This document shows, one piece after another, positions 51,761 to 60,809 of a stretch of 64,000 bases of DNA. The stretch's first letter is position 1. Every line of letters starts with the position of its first letter. The notes under the pieces were generated by a model. The model did no database searches. It saw only the letters and a program-made list of their open reading frames with translations, and was not told the DNA's origin. The stretch is from Cyclobacteriaceae bacterium (GTDB taxonomy: Bacteria > Bacteroidota > Bacteroidia > Cytophagales > Cyclobacteriaceae), in assembly GCA_028285685.1 (NCBI GenBank), contig JANQOR010000017.1, forward strand, positions 1-64,000. Reading direction: 5' to 3'. Position numbers and translations under genes: made by a program.

Positions 51761-53770
51761 ATGATTTTGGCAAGTAACAAGGGAATTTATCAATCTCCAT
51801 TCACCAAAGGAACACAAGACAAACATGCTAACCGAGGAGACGGCCTTTTTTCGGGCTTGAGTAGGCTTTTGTTTCTTCTTTTCTTTATGTCGACAGGTAC
51901 TCACAGTTCAGTTGCCCAAAACCAGAAGATTGATAGTCTCCGGAGCTTGCTCTCCAGCCAAGCGCCTGATACATCAATGGTAAATACGCTCATATCGCTG
52001 GCTTTCGAATTCCGGTTTATTAATTCCGATACGACAATTGAATATGGCAATAAGGGATTGAAGTTGTCAGATTCACTAAAGTTCGAAAAGGGAAAGGCCC
52101 AGGCCCTTCGAAATATCGGGGTCGGCTATATGTATGGCGATCATATCGATTCTGCCTTACATTTCGCCCGTCAAGCTGAGCATATCGCCAAATCGATTGG
52201 CAACAAGCAAATTCGCGGTGATGCGTTTAACACCATTGGAAACTGTTTTCACTTAAAAGGGAACTATGACTCATCAAGAATTGCGCACCAAAAATCACTT
52301 GAGCTCTTTAAAGAGATAAATAATTCCGCTAGCGCAACTACAGCCATAAGCAGTATTGCTATTACGTACAGTGAGCAAGGAAAGCATTCAAGGGCTCTTG
52401 AGAATTATCAAAAAGCATTACTCTTCTACGAAAAAGAAAACAACCAGAACGCCATGGCGAATTTATACAACAACATGGCAAACATTTACCTGGAAAGAGA
52501 TGAGTTAGACAAAGCACTCTCCTACTATTTGAAAACTTCGGTATATGACAGCCTAAGTGGAAACAAATCGGGAAGAGCTCACACCTTGCTAAACATTGGG
52601 AATGTACTTGTTACCATGGATAGCATCGAAGCGGCTAAAAGAAATTACTGGTCAGCAATCAGTCTGGCATTGACAAGCGGGAGCAAATGTTTGACCAGTC
52701 TACCGATGACGCAACTCGGCGATTTATACCTTGAGCTAAAAAGGTTTGATTCAGCCCACTACTACATTTCAAGGGCCTTGTCAACAGCAAAGGAGTGTGA
52801 TAACGATCGATCTATGGCAAGTGCCTATCTTGACATGGGTGAATATTACAAAATGCAGGATCATCTTTCAAAGGCGGAAGAACAGTTGTTAGCTGGGTTT
52901 AACGTCGCCAGGAGCAGAGATTTGAAGCCAAACATGGGCGAGCTGTCCGGGGCACTGCATGAGATTTACGAGCTGAAGGGTGATCATCGCAATGCTTATC
53001 ACTACTTAAAAATTCACAGTGAACTAGAGAAAGAGCTTTTCAACAAAGAGAACACACAAAAAATCACACGCCTGGAGGCAGAGTACGAATTCGAAAAAGA
53101 GAAGGATGTTATGGAAGCTGAGCAAGCAAAGAAAGACCTTGAGTATCAGCAAGAAATTGATAAACAAGAATGGATCAAGTATTCCGTCATTGTTGTCGCC
53201 TCGTTTCTTGCTGTTATCGCTTTTATCTCATTTAGATCTTACCGTAGAAAGCAAGCTGATAACACCCTGCTAGAGGAGAAAAATGAACACCTTAGAAAGC
53301 TGAGAGCCAGGGAGAGGCAACTCTCCGAAGAGGCTCTATCTGCAAAAGAACGAGAACTTGCAACCATGGCCATGTCGACCCATGAGAAAAACAGCCTCCT
53401 CCAAGAACTGGAGCACAAAGTAAGTTTTCTTGAGACTAGGCTTGACGACTCGGTTAAGCAAGAGCTTAAAGACATGCGCAGAACTATTTCTGATAGCTAC
53501 TCACTTAATAAGAGTTGGGATAGTTTCCTTCACAAATTCGAAGATGTCCATCCACGCTTTTTTGATAAAATGAAGGAAGAGAATCCCAGCCTCACTATCA
53601 ATGATCTAAAGTTGAGCGCGTATTTGAAAATTGGAATGAACAATAAGGAAATTGCTAATGTTACGCATCTCACGGTTGGTTCAGTAAAGAGTAGCATCAA
53701 TCGCTTGAAGAAAAAACTTAACATGAAGGCGGAGGATAGTATAAGGGACTTTGTATTGGAGTATGCTTGA
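51761..53770 (+). CDS. TPR-containing membrane LuxR-type regulator
   Basis: A 669-residue protein. A long N-terminus with a signal peptide (LLFLLFFMSTGTHSSVAQ) precedes about eight TPR units (about 60-440, for example ALENYQKALLFYEKENN). A transmembrane segment (about 477-495) is followed by a coiled coil (500-590) and a LuxR-like helix-turn-helix in the last 65 residues (LTINDLKLSAYLKIGMNNKE, then GSVKSSINRLKKKL). The periplasmic TPR domain probably senses a peptide or protein. It diverges from the 7TM-LuxR gene. Confidence 0.87.
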   Translation: MILASNKGIYQSPFTKGTQDKHANRGDGLFSGLSRLLFLLFFMSTGTHSSVAQNQKIDSLRSLLSSQAPDTSMVNTLISLAFEFRFINSDTTIEYGNKGLKLSDSLKFEKGKAQALRNIGVGYMYGDHIDSALHFARQAEHIAKSIGNKQIRGDAFNTIGNCFHLKGNYDSSRIAHQKSLELFKEINNSASATTAISSIAITYSEQGKHSRALENYQKALLFYEKENNQNAMANLYNNMANIYLERDELDKALSYYLKTSVYDSLSGNKSGRAHTLLNIGNVLVTMDSIEAAKRNYWSAISLALTSGSKCLTSLPMTQLGDLYLELKRFDSAHYYISRALSTAKECDNDRSMASAYLDMGEYYKMQDHLSKAEEQLLAGFNVARSRDLKPNMGELSGALHEIYELKGDHRNAYHYLKIHSELEKELFNKENTQKITRLEAEYEFEKEKDVMEAEQAKKDLEYQQEIDKQEWIKYSVIVVASFLAVIAFISFRSYRRKQADNTLLEEKNEHLRKLRARERQLSEEALSAKERELATMAMSTHEKNSLLQELEHKVSFLETRLDDSVKQELKDMRRTISDSYSLNKSWDSFLHKFEDVHPRFFDKMKEENPSLTINDLKLSAYLKIGMNNKEIANVTHLTVGSVKSSINRLKKKLNMKAEDSIRDFVLEYA

Positions 53771-53854
53771 TTGCAGTGGTTGCAACAAAAGCGGCTCCTC
53801 GTGAAGACACCTGCTATCGTGAATTGACTACATCTTCACGAAGCATCACTGAAA

Positions 53855-54931
53855 TCATATCTTATCGTTCACAACCCTATACGCCCAATCCGTCATTTCC
53901 ATAAAATAGCCTGGCGGATAGTATCCATGAAAGAAGATGTACGGAAAACGATTGAGCGTATGGTTATCTCTTTTGTAAACCCTGCACTTAATGTTCCCCC
54001 TCAAATGCTTTAACTGATCTAAAAACTCTAAGCATTTCCCTGTTGGGACAAGCTCATCTTCTGCTCCATACACAAAGAACATAGGTACTTGACAATCAGT
54101 CAGATACACTTTAGGATCGTAGTTATAGGTATAAGCAATTCTTGTCAATTTTTCGTGATTGTAGCTCATGATCTTGCTACCAAAAGGCAGCATCTTTGCT
54201 CCATAGGTCTTGACAGCCTGATCAACCTTCCTTTGAAGCTCACGCCTGTTTTTATCATAATAAGCCTGCCCTTCTCTGGCACTTGCGATGGTGAAATCAA
54301 AAATTTCTTGCATCAAGCGAAGAATTCGATCGATCTCTTCTGGCTCCAGACCTGCTTTCTGAAGACGAAGCCTCTGTTGGTAAACAGCTACTTCTGAGAA
54401 TGGAACCACTGGTCCTACCCGATTGTAGATGAACTTGATATCGCCCCTCTTTCTTGAAAGTTCCGGAACAAAGAATCCGCTTTCGGAATTGGTCGCGATG
54501 CCAATGCGATCAGCGCTCACCTCTGGTAACGATTTCAAAAAGTCTATTGCAGCTCCAGCATCTGCCATGAAGCCAGGGTAGTCTAGATACCGAAAACTCC
54601 CCTCGGACTTTCCTGATCCTCGCTTGTCGTAAATCAACGCGACAAATCCTTTCTTAACGAATGCATTTGCATGCATGCGATAGGCAATCCCGGACATTCC
54701 ATGGGTTTGCTGTGGACCAGGACCATGTAAGATTACTACAGCCGGAAAAGGTCCTGATCCCCTAGGTTTGATTAGGGTTCCTGACAGTTTTAACCCTTGA
54801 CTTTCGAACGAGATTTCAGTCTTTGGATGCCAAATTGCCACATATCTGATATAGGAGCAACCGAAAAGCCCACCACCTAGACAGAGCATCAGAAACAGCA
54901 CTCTCCATAGTCTTTGTAAAAGCAGTCCCAT
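53855..54931 (-). CDS. Alpha/beta hydrolase lipoprotein with altered nucleophile motif
   Basis: A 358-residue protein with lipobox LFGC (cysteine 25). The hydrolase fold is clear: VVILHGPGPQQTHG (oxyanion loop), IYDKRGSGKSEGSF, the acid in VYGAEDELVP and the histidine in KRDNHTLN. The elbow reads ATNSESGFF, where relatives have GHSEGG, so the serine (149) is kept but both flanking glycines of GxSxG are changed. A segment of about 70 helical residues forms a lid. The gene diverges from the wHTH regulator at 55087. A truncated relative with the same ATNSES motif lies at 57161-57901. Confidence 0.83.
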   Translation of the reverse strand: MGLLLQRLWRVLFLMLCLGGGLFGCSYIRYVAIWHPKTEISFESQGLKLSGTLIKPRGSGPFPAVVILHGPGPQQTHGMSGIAYRMHANAFVKKGFVALIYDKRGSGKSEGSFRYLDYPGFMADAGAAIDFLKSLPEVSADRIGIATNSESGFFVPELSRKRGDIKFIYNRVGPVVPFSEVAVYQQRLRLQKAGLEPEEIDRILRLMQEIFDFTIASAREGQAYYDKNRRELQRKVDQAVKTYGAKMLPFGSKIMSYNHEKLTRIAYTYNYDPKVYLTDCQVPMFFVYGAEDELVPTGKCLEFLDQLKHLRGNIKCRVYKRDNHTLNRFPYIFFHGYYPPGYFMEMTDWAYRVVNDKI

Positions 54932-55086
54932 TGCTGTTTCAATTTATTTCACGCTGAAAAAAAATGACTGCTACGAGATTTAATTCAGAAATTCTTCACA
55001 AAATATTCAGTTGTCTTAGCACTTCGGAATACACCAATCACGCGTATATAGCATATTTCCTTGCCAATTAAGCTTATCTTTAAAGC

Positions 55087-57156
55087 ATGTCCACGATGCC
55101 TGAATCGTACCATATTGGCGACTGGTTGATCGAACCATCGCTTCAGCGGATATCAAGAAATGGTGAAATCAGAAAGATAGAGCCGCAATTAATGGAGGTT
55201 CTTCAACACCTGGCAGCCAAAGCAGGACAGGTAGTAAGCAAGGACGAACTAAAGAAGACAGTTTGGGCGGATGTGATTGTTACGGAAAATGTACTGACAC
55301 GTGCTATTTCTTCACTTCGTAAGTTACTTGAGGATGATCGGGCTGAACCCAGCTACATTGAGACGATCAGCAAGACAGGATATCGGCTAATTGCCAAGGT
55401 CAAATACCCTAAGTCAGCAGGTCGAAATGATGAGACAATCACCATAAAACTCTCAAGGAAGCCTGTAGTTATGACTGTTGGTATCACTATCTTAATCGCC
55501 CTTGGTGCTTTTGCTACCCGTAGTATTTTCCTTCCAATCACTCCATTGAATGTATATCATCCCAATGCCATTGCGAGCTATTCCAATTCGGAGTATTGGC
55601 CGGCTATATCTCCCGACGGAAGGTTTGCAGCCTATGCATGGAAGGGAGAAACTGACGATAATTGGGATATTTATGCGAAGCAAATAGGTACCGAAACAGT
55701 GGTAAGAATAACTGATAACTCGGCCACTGAGTTGCGAGCTCGCTGGTCACCTGACGGAAGCTATGTCTACTACTTAAGGTATGAGAACGGCGGGAGTACG
55801 ATCTACAAAAAGCCAATACTTGGAGGTGAAGAAGTTAGGATACTGGCATCACCAAGATTCTGTTCGGGGGACTTTGATATTTCCCCAGATGAAAAATGGA
55901 TTAGCTTCAACGACCGAGAAAACAAATCCAGTCCGCTTCGATTGAAACTAATTTCTCTTGAGACCGGTGAGGAGAAATGGCTCTTCGCTCCTGCCGAGGG
56001 TTTTAATGGAGACATCCATCCGACCTTTTCTCCTGATGGCAGGAAGTTAGCTTTCATTCGGGAGAAGAATTCAGCGAGCATGTACCTGTGGGTTGTGGAT
56101 TTACGGACAGAGAAATTGGAACAGCTATCCACTGAGCATATCTCCATAAATGGCTTTGATTGGTCAAACAATGGCACATCATTGTTTTATGGATCGGATA
56201 GAACAGGTTTATACAAATTATGGGAGTTAAATCTTGATACCAGGGAATCGACACTCGTCCCGGCCGGAGACTACCAGATGGTAATGCCTAGAATGGCGGA
56301 AACAGGTAGGATCATTTATGCCAAAATGAGAGACAATGTGAATATCTGGACCTACGACATCAATAACAAAACTGCGAAAAAATGGTACGCTAACAATGAA
56401 CTTAGTCTTAACCCCTCCTATTCACCCGATGGTGAAAAAGCCTGCTTCACCATGAGCAAAGACGGTGTATTTCAAATCTGGGTGTCCGAGGCTGATGGAA
56501 CAAGATCGGTTCCAATCACACAATTCACAGGTCAGCACCTTACCGCCCCGAGATGGTCAGCAGATGGCAAGTCGATTGCATTTCATGGGTTTAAAGAAGG
56601 GCAAGCAGACATCTTCATTGTAAACGCCCGTGGCGGAGTACCGGAGAACCTAACTAACTCAGAAGCTGATGAGCATGCTCCATTTTTTTCCGGCAATAAA
56701 GAAATTTATTATAGTTCAAATAGAGATGGAGACTGGAGCATTTGGAAGATGGATTCAGATGGATCTAACAAAGTACAGATTATTGAAGGAGATGCCTACG
56801 CGCCACAAGTAAGTGAGGATGGAAAAGGGGTGTATTACGTAAAGAAAGGACATCTTGGGCTATGGCAGTACGATCTCGAAGAGAATGGGGAAAGCCTAAT
56901 GATAGGCCCATTTCATCCAATGAATTGGGGAGCATTTACTGTCGGCGAAAGAGGGATCTACTATTTCAATCACCAGGACAAGGGAATAGAGTACTTCGAT
57001 TTCGATTTAAACGAGAACACTTTGATTTACCCACCTCAGGGTAGAATCCCTCGTCTGGGAATTACGATGCACTTGGCACCTGACGGGAGTCGGTTGCTAT
57101 TTAGCCAAATTGATCACCACGATGCGGATGTGATGTTGTTAGAAGAGCTCCAATAG
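55087..57156 (+). CDS. CadC-like membrane regulator with beta-propeller sensor
   Basis: A 689-residue protein. Residues 8-108 are an OmpR-type winged helix (IEPQLMEVLQHLAAKAGQVV, then ENVLTRAISSLRKLLEDD and YIETISKTGYRLIA). A single transmembrane segment lies at about 128-148. Residues 160-689 carry PD40/TolB-like repeats (WPAISPDGRFAAYAWKG, RWSPDGSYVYYLRYE, PTFSPDGRKLAFIREK), forming one or two propellers in the periplasm. The design is a one-component membrane transcription factor. It diverges from the hydrolase at 53855, which may be its target. Confidence 0.88.
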   Translation: MSTMPESYHIGDWLIEPSLQRISRNGEIRKIEPQLMEVLQHLAAKAGQVVSKDELKKTVWADVIVTENVLTRAISSLRKLLEDDRAEPSYIETISKTGYRLIAKVKYPKSAGRNDETITIKLSRKPVVMTVGITILIALGAFATRSIFLPITPLNVYHPNAIASYSNSEYWPAISPDGRFAAYAWKGETDDNWDIYAKQIGTETVVRITDNSATELRARWSPDGSYVYYLRYENGGSTIYKKPILGGEEVRILASPRFCSGDFDISPDEKWISFNDRENKSSPLRLKLISLETGEEKWLFAPAEGFNGDIHPTFSPDGRKLAFIREKNSASMYLWVVDLRTEKLEQLSTEHISINGFDWSNNGTSLFYGSDRTGLYKLWELNLDTRESTLVPAGDYQMVMPRMAETGRIIYAKMRDNVNIWTYDINNKTAKKWYANNELSLNPSYSPDGEKACFTMSKDGVFQIWVSEADGTRSVPITQFTGQHLTAPRWSADGKSIAFHGFKEGQADIFIVNARGGVPENLTNSEADEHAPFFSGNKEIYYSSNRDGDWSIWKMDSDGSNKVQIIEGDAYAPQVSEDGKGVYYVKKGHLGLWQYDLEENGESLMIGPFHPMNWGAFTVGERGIYYFNHQDKGIEYFDFDLNENTLIYPPQGRIPRLGITMHLAPDGSRLLFSQIDHHDADVMLLEELQ

Positions 57157-57160
57157 GACA

Positions 57161-57901
57161 TCAAAATGCGATTTGATTTGCTGAATTGTTGCTAACAACT
57201 TCCCATGTCCAATCTGTCATTCTATCCAGGTATCCCTTGGGATAGATCCCGTACCAAGCCCAATAAATTTCACCGAAATCATGATCAATTCCTGGCCAAA
57301 TCTTGTATTCGATTTGATGCTCACCTCGTCTCATAATTTCCTCAAGGGAAGCAACTGATGCATCAGTAGGAACATTTATGTCCAATTCCGCAAAATCATA
57401 GTAAAAAGGCGTTTTGAAACTTTTATCAAAGTAGTCTCGAGGATCATACGAGTAATTGTAAGCCATCCTACGGACATAAGACTCGTTGTACGTACCAACT
57501 CTTCGTCCAAAGGGCAGCGTACCGCCGTACTTAGACCAGGCATCTGACATTCTTTTATCCAATGCTGCCTTCACCTCATTAAAATAGCTGGGGTCCTTGG
57601 CAGATCGTACGTAGAGATCAATCACGTCCTCGTAGATTCCTATTATTTCGTTAGCACTCGACTCACCATGTTCCTTGCGCGTTCGATGGGCCATTTGAAA
57701 AAGCGATAGGCTCTTCATATCTACCACCCCACCTACTGTCCCATAGACAAATGAAATATCATTGCGGTGAGCAGCAATTTCCGGAGCAAACCGCACACTT
57801 TCAGAATTGGTGGCCAGCCCCAAGCTCATAGAATTTATTCGTGGTTCAGATTTTAGATAGTTCAAAGCACCATACCGAAATGAAGCACTGAATTTAAACA
57901 C
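57161..57901 (-). pseudogene. 5'-truncated alpha/beta hydrolase (paralogue of the 53855 gene)
   Basis: A 246-codon frame that aligns with the hydrolase at 53855 from about its residue 127 to the end: GALNYLKSEPRIN, then LGLATNSESVRFAPEI, PFGRRVGTYNESYVRRMAYNY and GYLDRMTDWTWEVVSN. The signal peptide, oxyanion loop and first strands are missing. Only a GTG is available as start, in sequence that no longer resembles the family (beyond about 57880). The loss stops where an AraC gene fragment begins on the other strand, which points to one deletion. Confidence 0.72.
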
Positions 57902-58157
57902 ACTTTCGGCTCAAATCGGTGTTGCGTCACACCATCTGTCACAAGTAATCAATCAGGTGGAAGGTATGAATTTCAATGATTTCATTAATCGTCATCGAGT
58001 CGAGGAAGCAAAAGCTGCACTTACGAATTCCTCCGACTCCAACATCATTGAAATCGCTTACTCAGTCGGATTCAATTCGAAATCTGCCTTTAATTCTGCT
58101 TTTAAAAAGTTTACTGGGATGTCTCCTACCTCATATAAAAGGATGCATACCAAATAA
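57861..58157 (+). pseudogene. 5'-truncated AraC-family regulator, DNA-binding domain only
   Basis: The open frame from 57861 has AraC similarity starting at about 57885 (LNTLSAQIGVASHHLSQVIN) and runs through the full double helix-turn-helix (FNDFINRHRVEEAK, IEIAYSVGFNSKSAFNSAFK). The membrane or sensor part seen in the AraC proteins at 17367 and 30864 is absent. The first start is GTG 57957 or the ATG at 57966, both inside the domain. The fragment begins where the hydrolase fragment on the other strand loses similarity. Confidence 0.72.
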
Positions 58158-58160
58158 AAC

Positions 58161-60809
58161 TCACTCGTATTTGATCACTTTTACCGGATCGACACTCGCC
58201 GCCTTGAGAGATTGCAAAACGACCGTTGCTGCAGCAATCAAGAGAGACAAAAATGCTGCCAGCGCAAAGGTCATTGGCCCAAGATCGATCCTAAAAGCAA
58301 AGTCACTTAGCCACCAGCGCGAAAGTAGATAAGCAGCTGGAATCGCGACTGCAAATGAGAGCAGCACCAGCCGAACAAACCTGGTCAGTATAAGATAGAG
58401 GATGGAAGATAAGGATGCCCCAACCACTTTTCTAATTCCAATTTCCTTCATTCTCCGTTCTACATTCAACGCAGTTAGGCCGAAGAGGCCCGAGCAAGCT
58501 ACCACTATTGCTACAAGAGTGAAAAGAGTTATGATCTTGTTTAATTGGGTCTCAAGTTGGTATTGCTCGTCAAAGCGATCGTCGAGGAAATAGAGATTGA
58601 AGACCTGCCCTTCATATAGCTCATTCCAGCTATTTTGAACGTACTCCACAGTATTCATAATCTCTCCATTCATCTTTATAGACATGTACCCCACGCCACT
58701 TTCAGTTTGAAGTAAGATCATTGGAGGAATTTTTTCCTGAAGACTGTAATAGTGAAAATCTTCGACAACTCCAACGATCTTCCCGGTGCGAGATCCCCAC
58801 TGAAAATCTTTACCGACTGCCTCTTCGAGCGTCCATCCGAACTCTAGGACTGATGTCCTATTCAACAAAAATGCGTGCTCCTGATCAGTCGTGGCTTCCG
58901 AGTTGAACCCTCTTCCAGCAATAATCTCTAAATCGAACAGCTCAAGAAAGTCATCCTGGACCAACAGAGAAAACATGACTTTACTTTTAGTATCGTCTCC
59001 CTCCGGATAACCAACGCGATTAAGTAGAAACTCCCCAGGAATGCTGTTAGAAGATGTCACATTGGAGATATTGGGTGATTGCAGGAGTTTTTCCTTCAAC
59101 ACAGAGGTGTTTCTTCTTACCTCCCGATTGTGCCACAATTCTATGACCGCTACCTGCTCGCTCTCAAAACCCAATGACGATCCTGTCATGAAATCAAGTT
59201 GATTTCGAATAACCAGCACGGAACTTATCAGTATTGTTGCGATTCCGAATTGAGCGATAAGCAATGATTGACTAAGGTTCCCTCCTTGTCGACCCATAGC
59301 TGTCTTACCAAAAACACTAGCTGATAGCTTGAAAGTCGAAATCAGAAAAGCAGGGTACAATCCAGCCAGTAACCCTACAGCTACCAACAACAAACCTATC
59401 GAGCTAAGAGAAAGGACCCCGAGCAAATGAATTGACAGGTCTCTTGAAACCAACAACTCGAAGTACGGAAGTACTAGATAGGAAAGTGCAATGGCTATAG
59501 AAAAAGCCATCAGCAACATGATCAAGGTCTCCACTAATGATTGACCAATCAATTGAGATCGGCTAACTCCGATCACCTTCTTTACTCCAATCTGCTTGGT
59601 GAACTTGATCGAGCGAGCGATAAAGAGATTAACGAAATTGAAAATGGAAATAACAAGAATGGCCAAAGCGATTCCCGCTGCTATATATACATAACTAATA
59701 CTACCGTTGGTTTCTATTTCATTCCCAAGATCTGACCTCAAGTGGATGTCCCATAGTGGCTGAGTAAACAGCTTGATCGTAAATCCCATTCCAAGGGCCT
59801 CTTCCCCGTACGCATCCATAACGAGGTTTTCGACTTTTCTTTCGAATTCCTTACTATCAACATTCTCCTGAAGCCGAAAGTACGTATGGGTACCGAGAGC
59901 AAACCAACCTTGAATGTGAGGATAGATTATTTCCCTTGTCTTATGCGAGATCAAATAGTCAAAATGAAAATGGGAATTGGAGGGTGTGTTTTCAACTACA
60001 CCTGAGACTTTTAACTTTAGCGTATCTCCAGTTCGGAATTCAACAAATTTTCCGATAGGATCATCCTCACCAAAATACTTCTCCGCCAATTCTTGTGTGA
60101 GCACTATTTCATTTGGTTCATCTAAGCTAGTCGGAGAATCGCCACTTACTAGCTTGAAGTCAAATAGTTCGAAAAAGGAATCTCCTGCGAAAAACCCATT
60201 TTCCTCCCTGAAAAATTGATTGTTCGGGCCAACCATGACACCTCCACAGTTACGTACTCTTGTGATGCGTTCAATTTCAGGGAATTTCTCAATGGCCGAC
60301 GGTGCAACGAGTGCGGAAACCCATGCCAGCTTCCTGGTAGGTTGGTTTTCACTCTCTATCTGGTACCCAAATCTGTAGATACGATCTCCTTCCTTATGAA
60401 ATTTGTCATAACTCAATTCTTGAGAAATAAAAGATGTGAGCAAAATGACTGCCATCAATCCAATAGCCATTGTGCCAATATTAAGTGAGCTGATTACCTT
60501 CGTTTTCATAAGGTTACGGAAGGTGAATTTAAGATTCAGTTTAAGTGTGGTTAAAGCATTCATTTTCTTAGTTTTCTTTATTCTCTTAATCGCAAATGGC
60601 TTCAAAAACATCAATACATTGATAACGAAAAGTAATCGTGCCTTTGTAGGACTCATGCGTTTAATTCTCCTGTGAAAAACAGCAATTAAATCGCCCTCTA
60701 CAGCGTATACTAGGTCTTCCCTGCAAAACCATCGTAAAAGTTTGATGGCCCAGGCAGGTGGTTGAGGCGTTTTTCTGAAGTTCCTCTTTTCTTTTTCCAA
60801 CTCACTCAT
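58161..60809 (-). CDS. Orphan FtsX/MacB-type ABC permease 3 with prefix domain
   Basis: An 882-residue protein. The prefix (PPAWAIKLLRWFCREDL, then YAVEGDL) is followed by the same duplicated layout of periplasmic domains and FtsX blocks (AILVISIFNFVNLFIA, FTKQIGVKKVIGVSR, LFGLTALNVERRMKEIGIRK). It has no PadR gene of its own, but its start overlaps the end of permease 4 by 8 bp, so it is the third gene of the PadR 3 operon. ATG 60809 was chosen over TTG 60824. No ATPase is nearby. Confidence 0.88.
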   Translation of the reverse strand: MSELEKEKRNFRKTPQPPAWAIKLLRWFCREDLVYAVEGDLIAVFHRRIKRMSPTKARLLFVINVLMFLKPFAIKRIKKTKKMNALTTLKLNLKFTFRNLMKTKVISSLNIGTMAIGLMAVILLTSFISQELSYDKFHKEGDRIYRFGYQIESENQPTRKLAWVSALVAPSAIEKFPEIERITRVRNCGGVMVGPNNQFFREENGFFAGDSFFELFDFKLVSGDSPTSLDEPNEIVLTQELAEKYFGEDDPIGKFVEFRTGDTLKLKVSGVVENTPSNSHFHFDYLISHKTREIIYPHIQGWFALGTHTYFRLQENVDSKEFERKVENLVMDAYGEEALGMGFTIKLFTQPLWDIHLRSDLGNEIETNGSISYVYIAAGIALAILVISIFNFVNLFIARSIKFTKQIGVKKVIGVSRSQLIGQSLVETLIMLLMAFSIAIALSYLVLPYFELLVSRDLSIHLLGVLSLSSIGLLLVAVGLLAGLYPAFLISTFKLSASVFGKTAMGRQGGNLSQSLLIAQFGIATILISSVLVIRNQLDFMTGSSLGFESEQVAVIELWHNREVRRNTSVLKEKLLQSPNISNVTSSNSIPGEFLLNRVGYPEGDDTKSKVMFSLLVQDDFLELFDLEIIAGRGFNSEATTDQEHAFLLNRTSVLEFGWTLEEAVGKDFQWGSRTGKIVGVVEDFHYYSLQEKIPPMILLQTESGVGYMSIKMNGEIMNTVEYVQNSWNELYEGQVFNLYFLDDRFDEQYQLETQLNKIITLFTLVAIVVACSGLFGLTALNVERRMKEIGIRKVVGASLSSILYLILTRFVRLVLLSFAVAIPAAYLLSRWWLSDFAFRIDLGPMTFALAAFLSLLIAAATVVLQSLKAASVDPVKVIKYE

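Noticed and set aside
53800..53840. Inverted repeat CGTGAAGA/TCTTCACG after the TPR-LuxR gene
   Set aside because: The loop of 25 bases is long, the stem is only 8 bp and no T tract follows, so it is not good enough to call a terminator.
57957..58157. A stand-alone 66-aa AraC-like gene
   Set aside because: The homology begins about 70 bases earlier, inside the first helix-turn-helix, so this is the 3' part of a truncated gene and not a complete small regulator.
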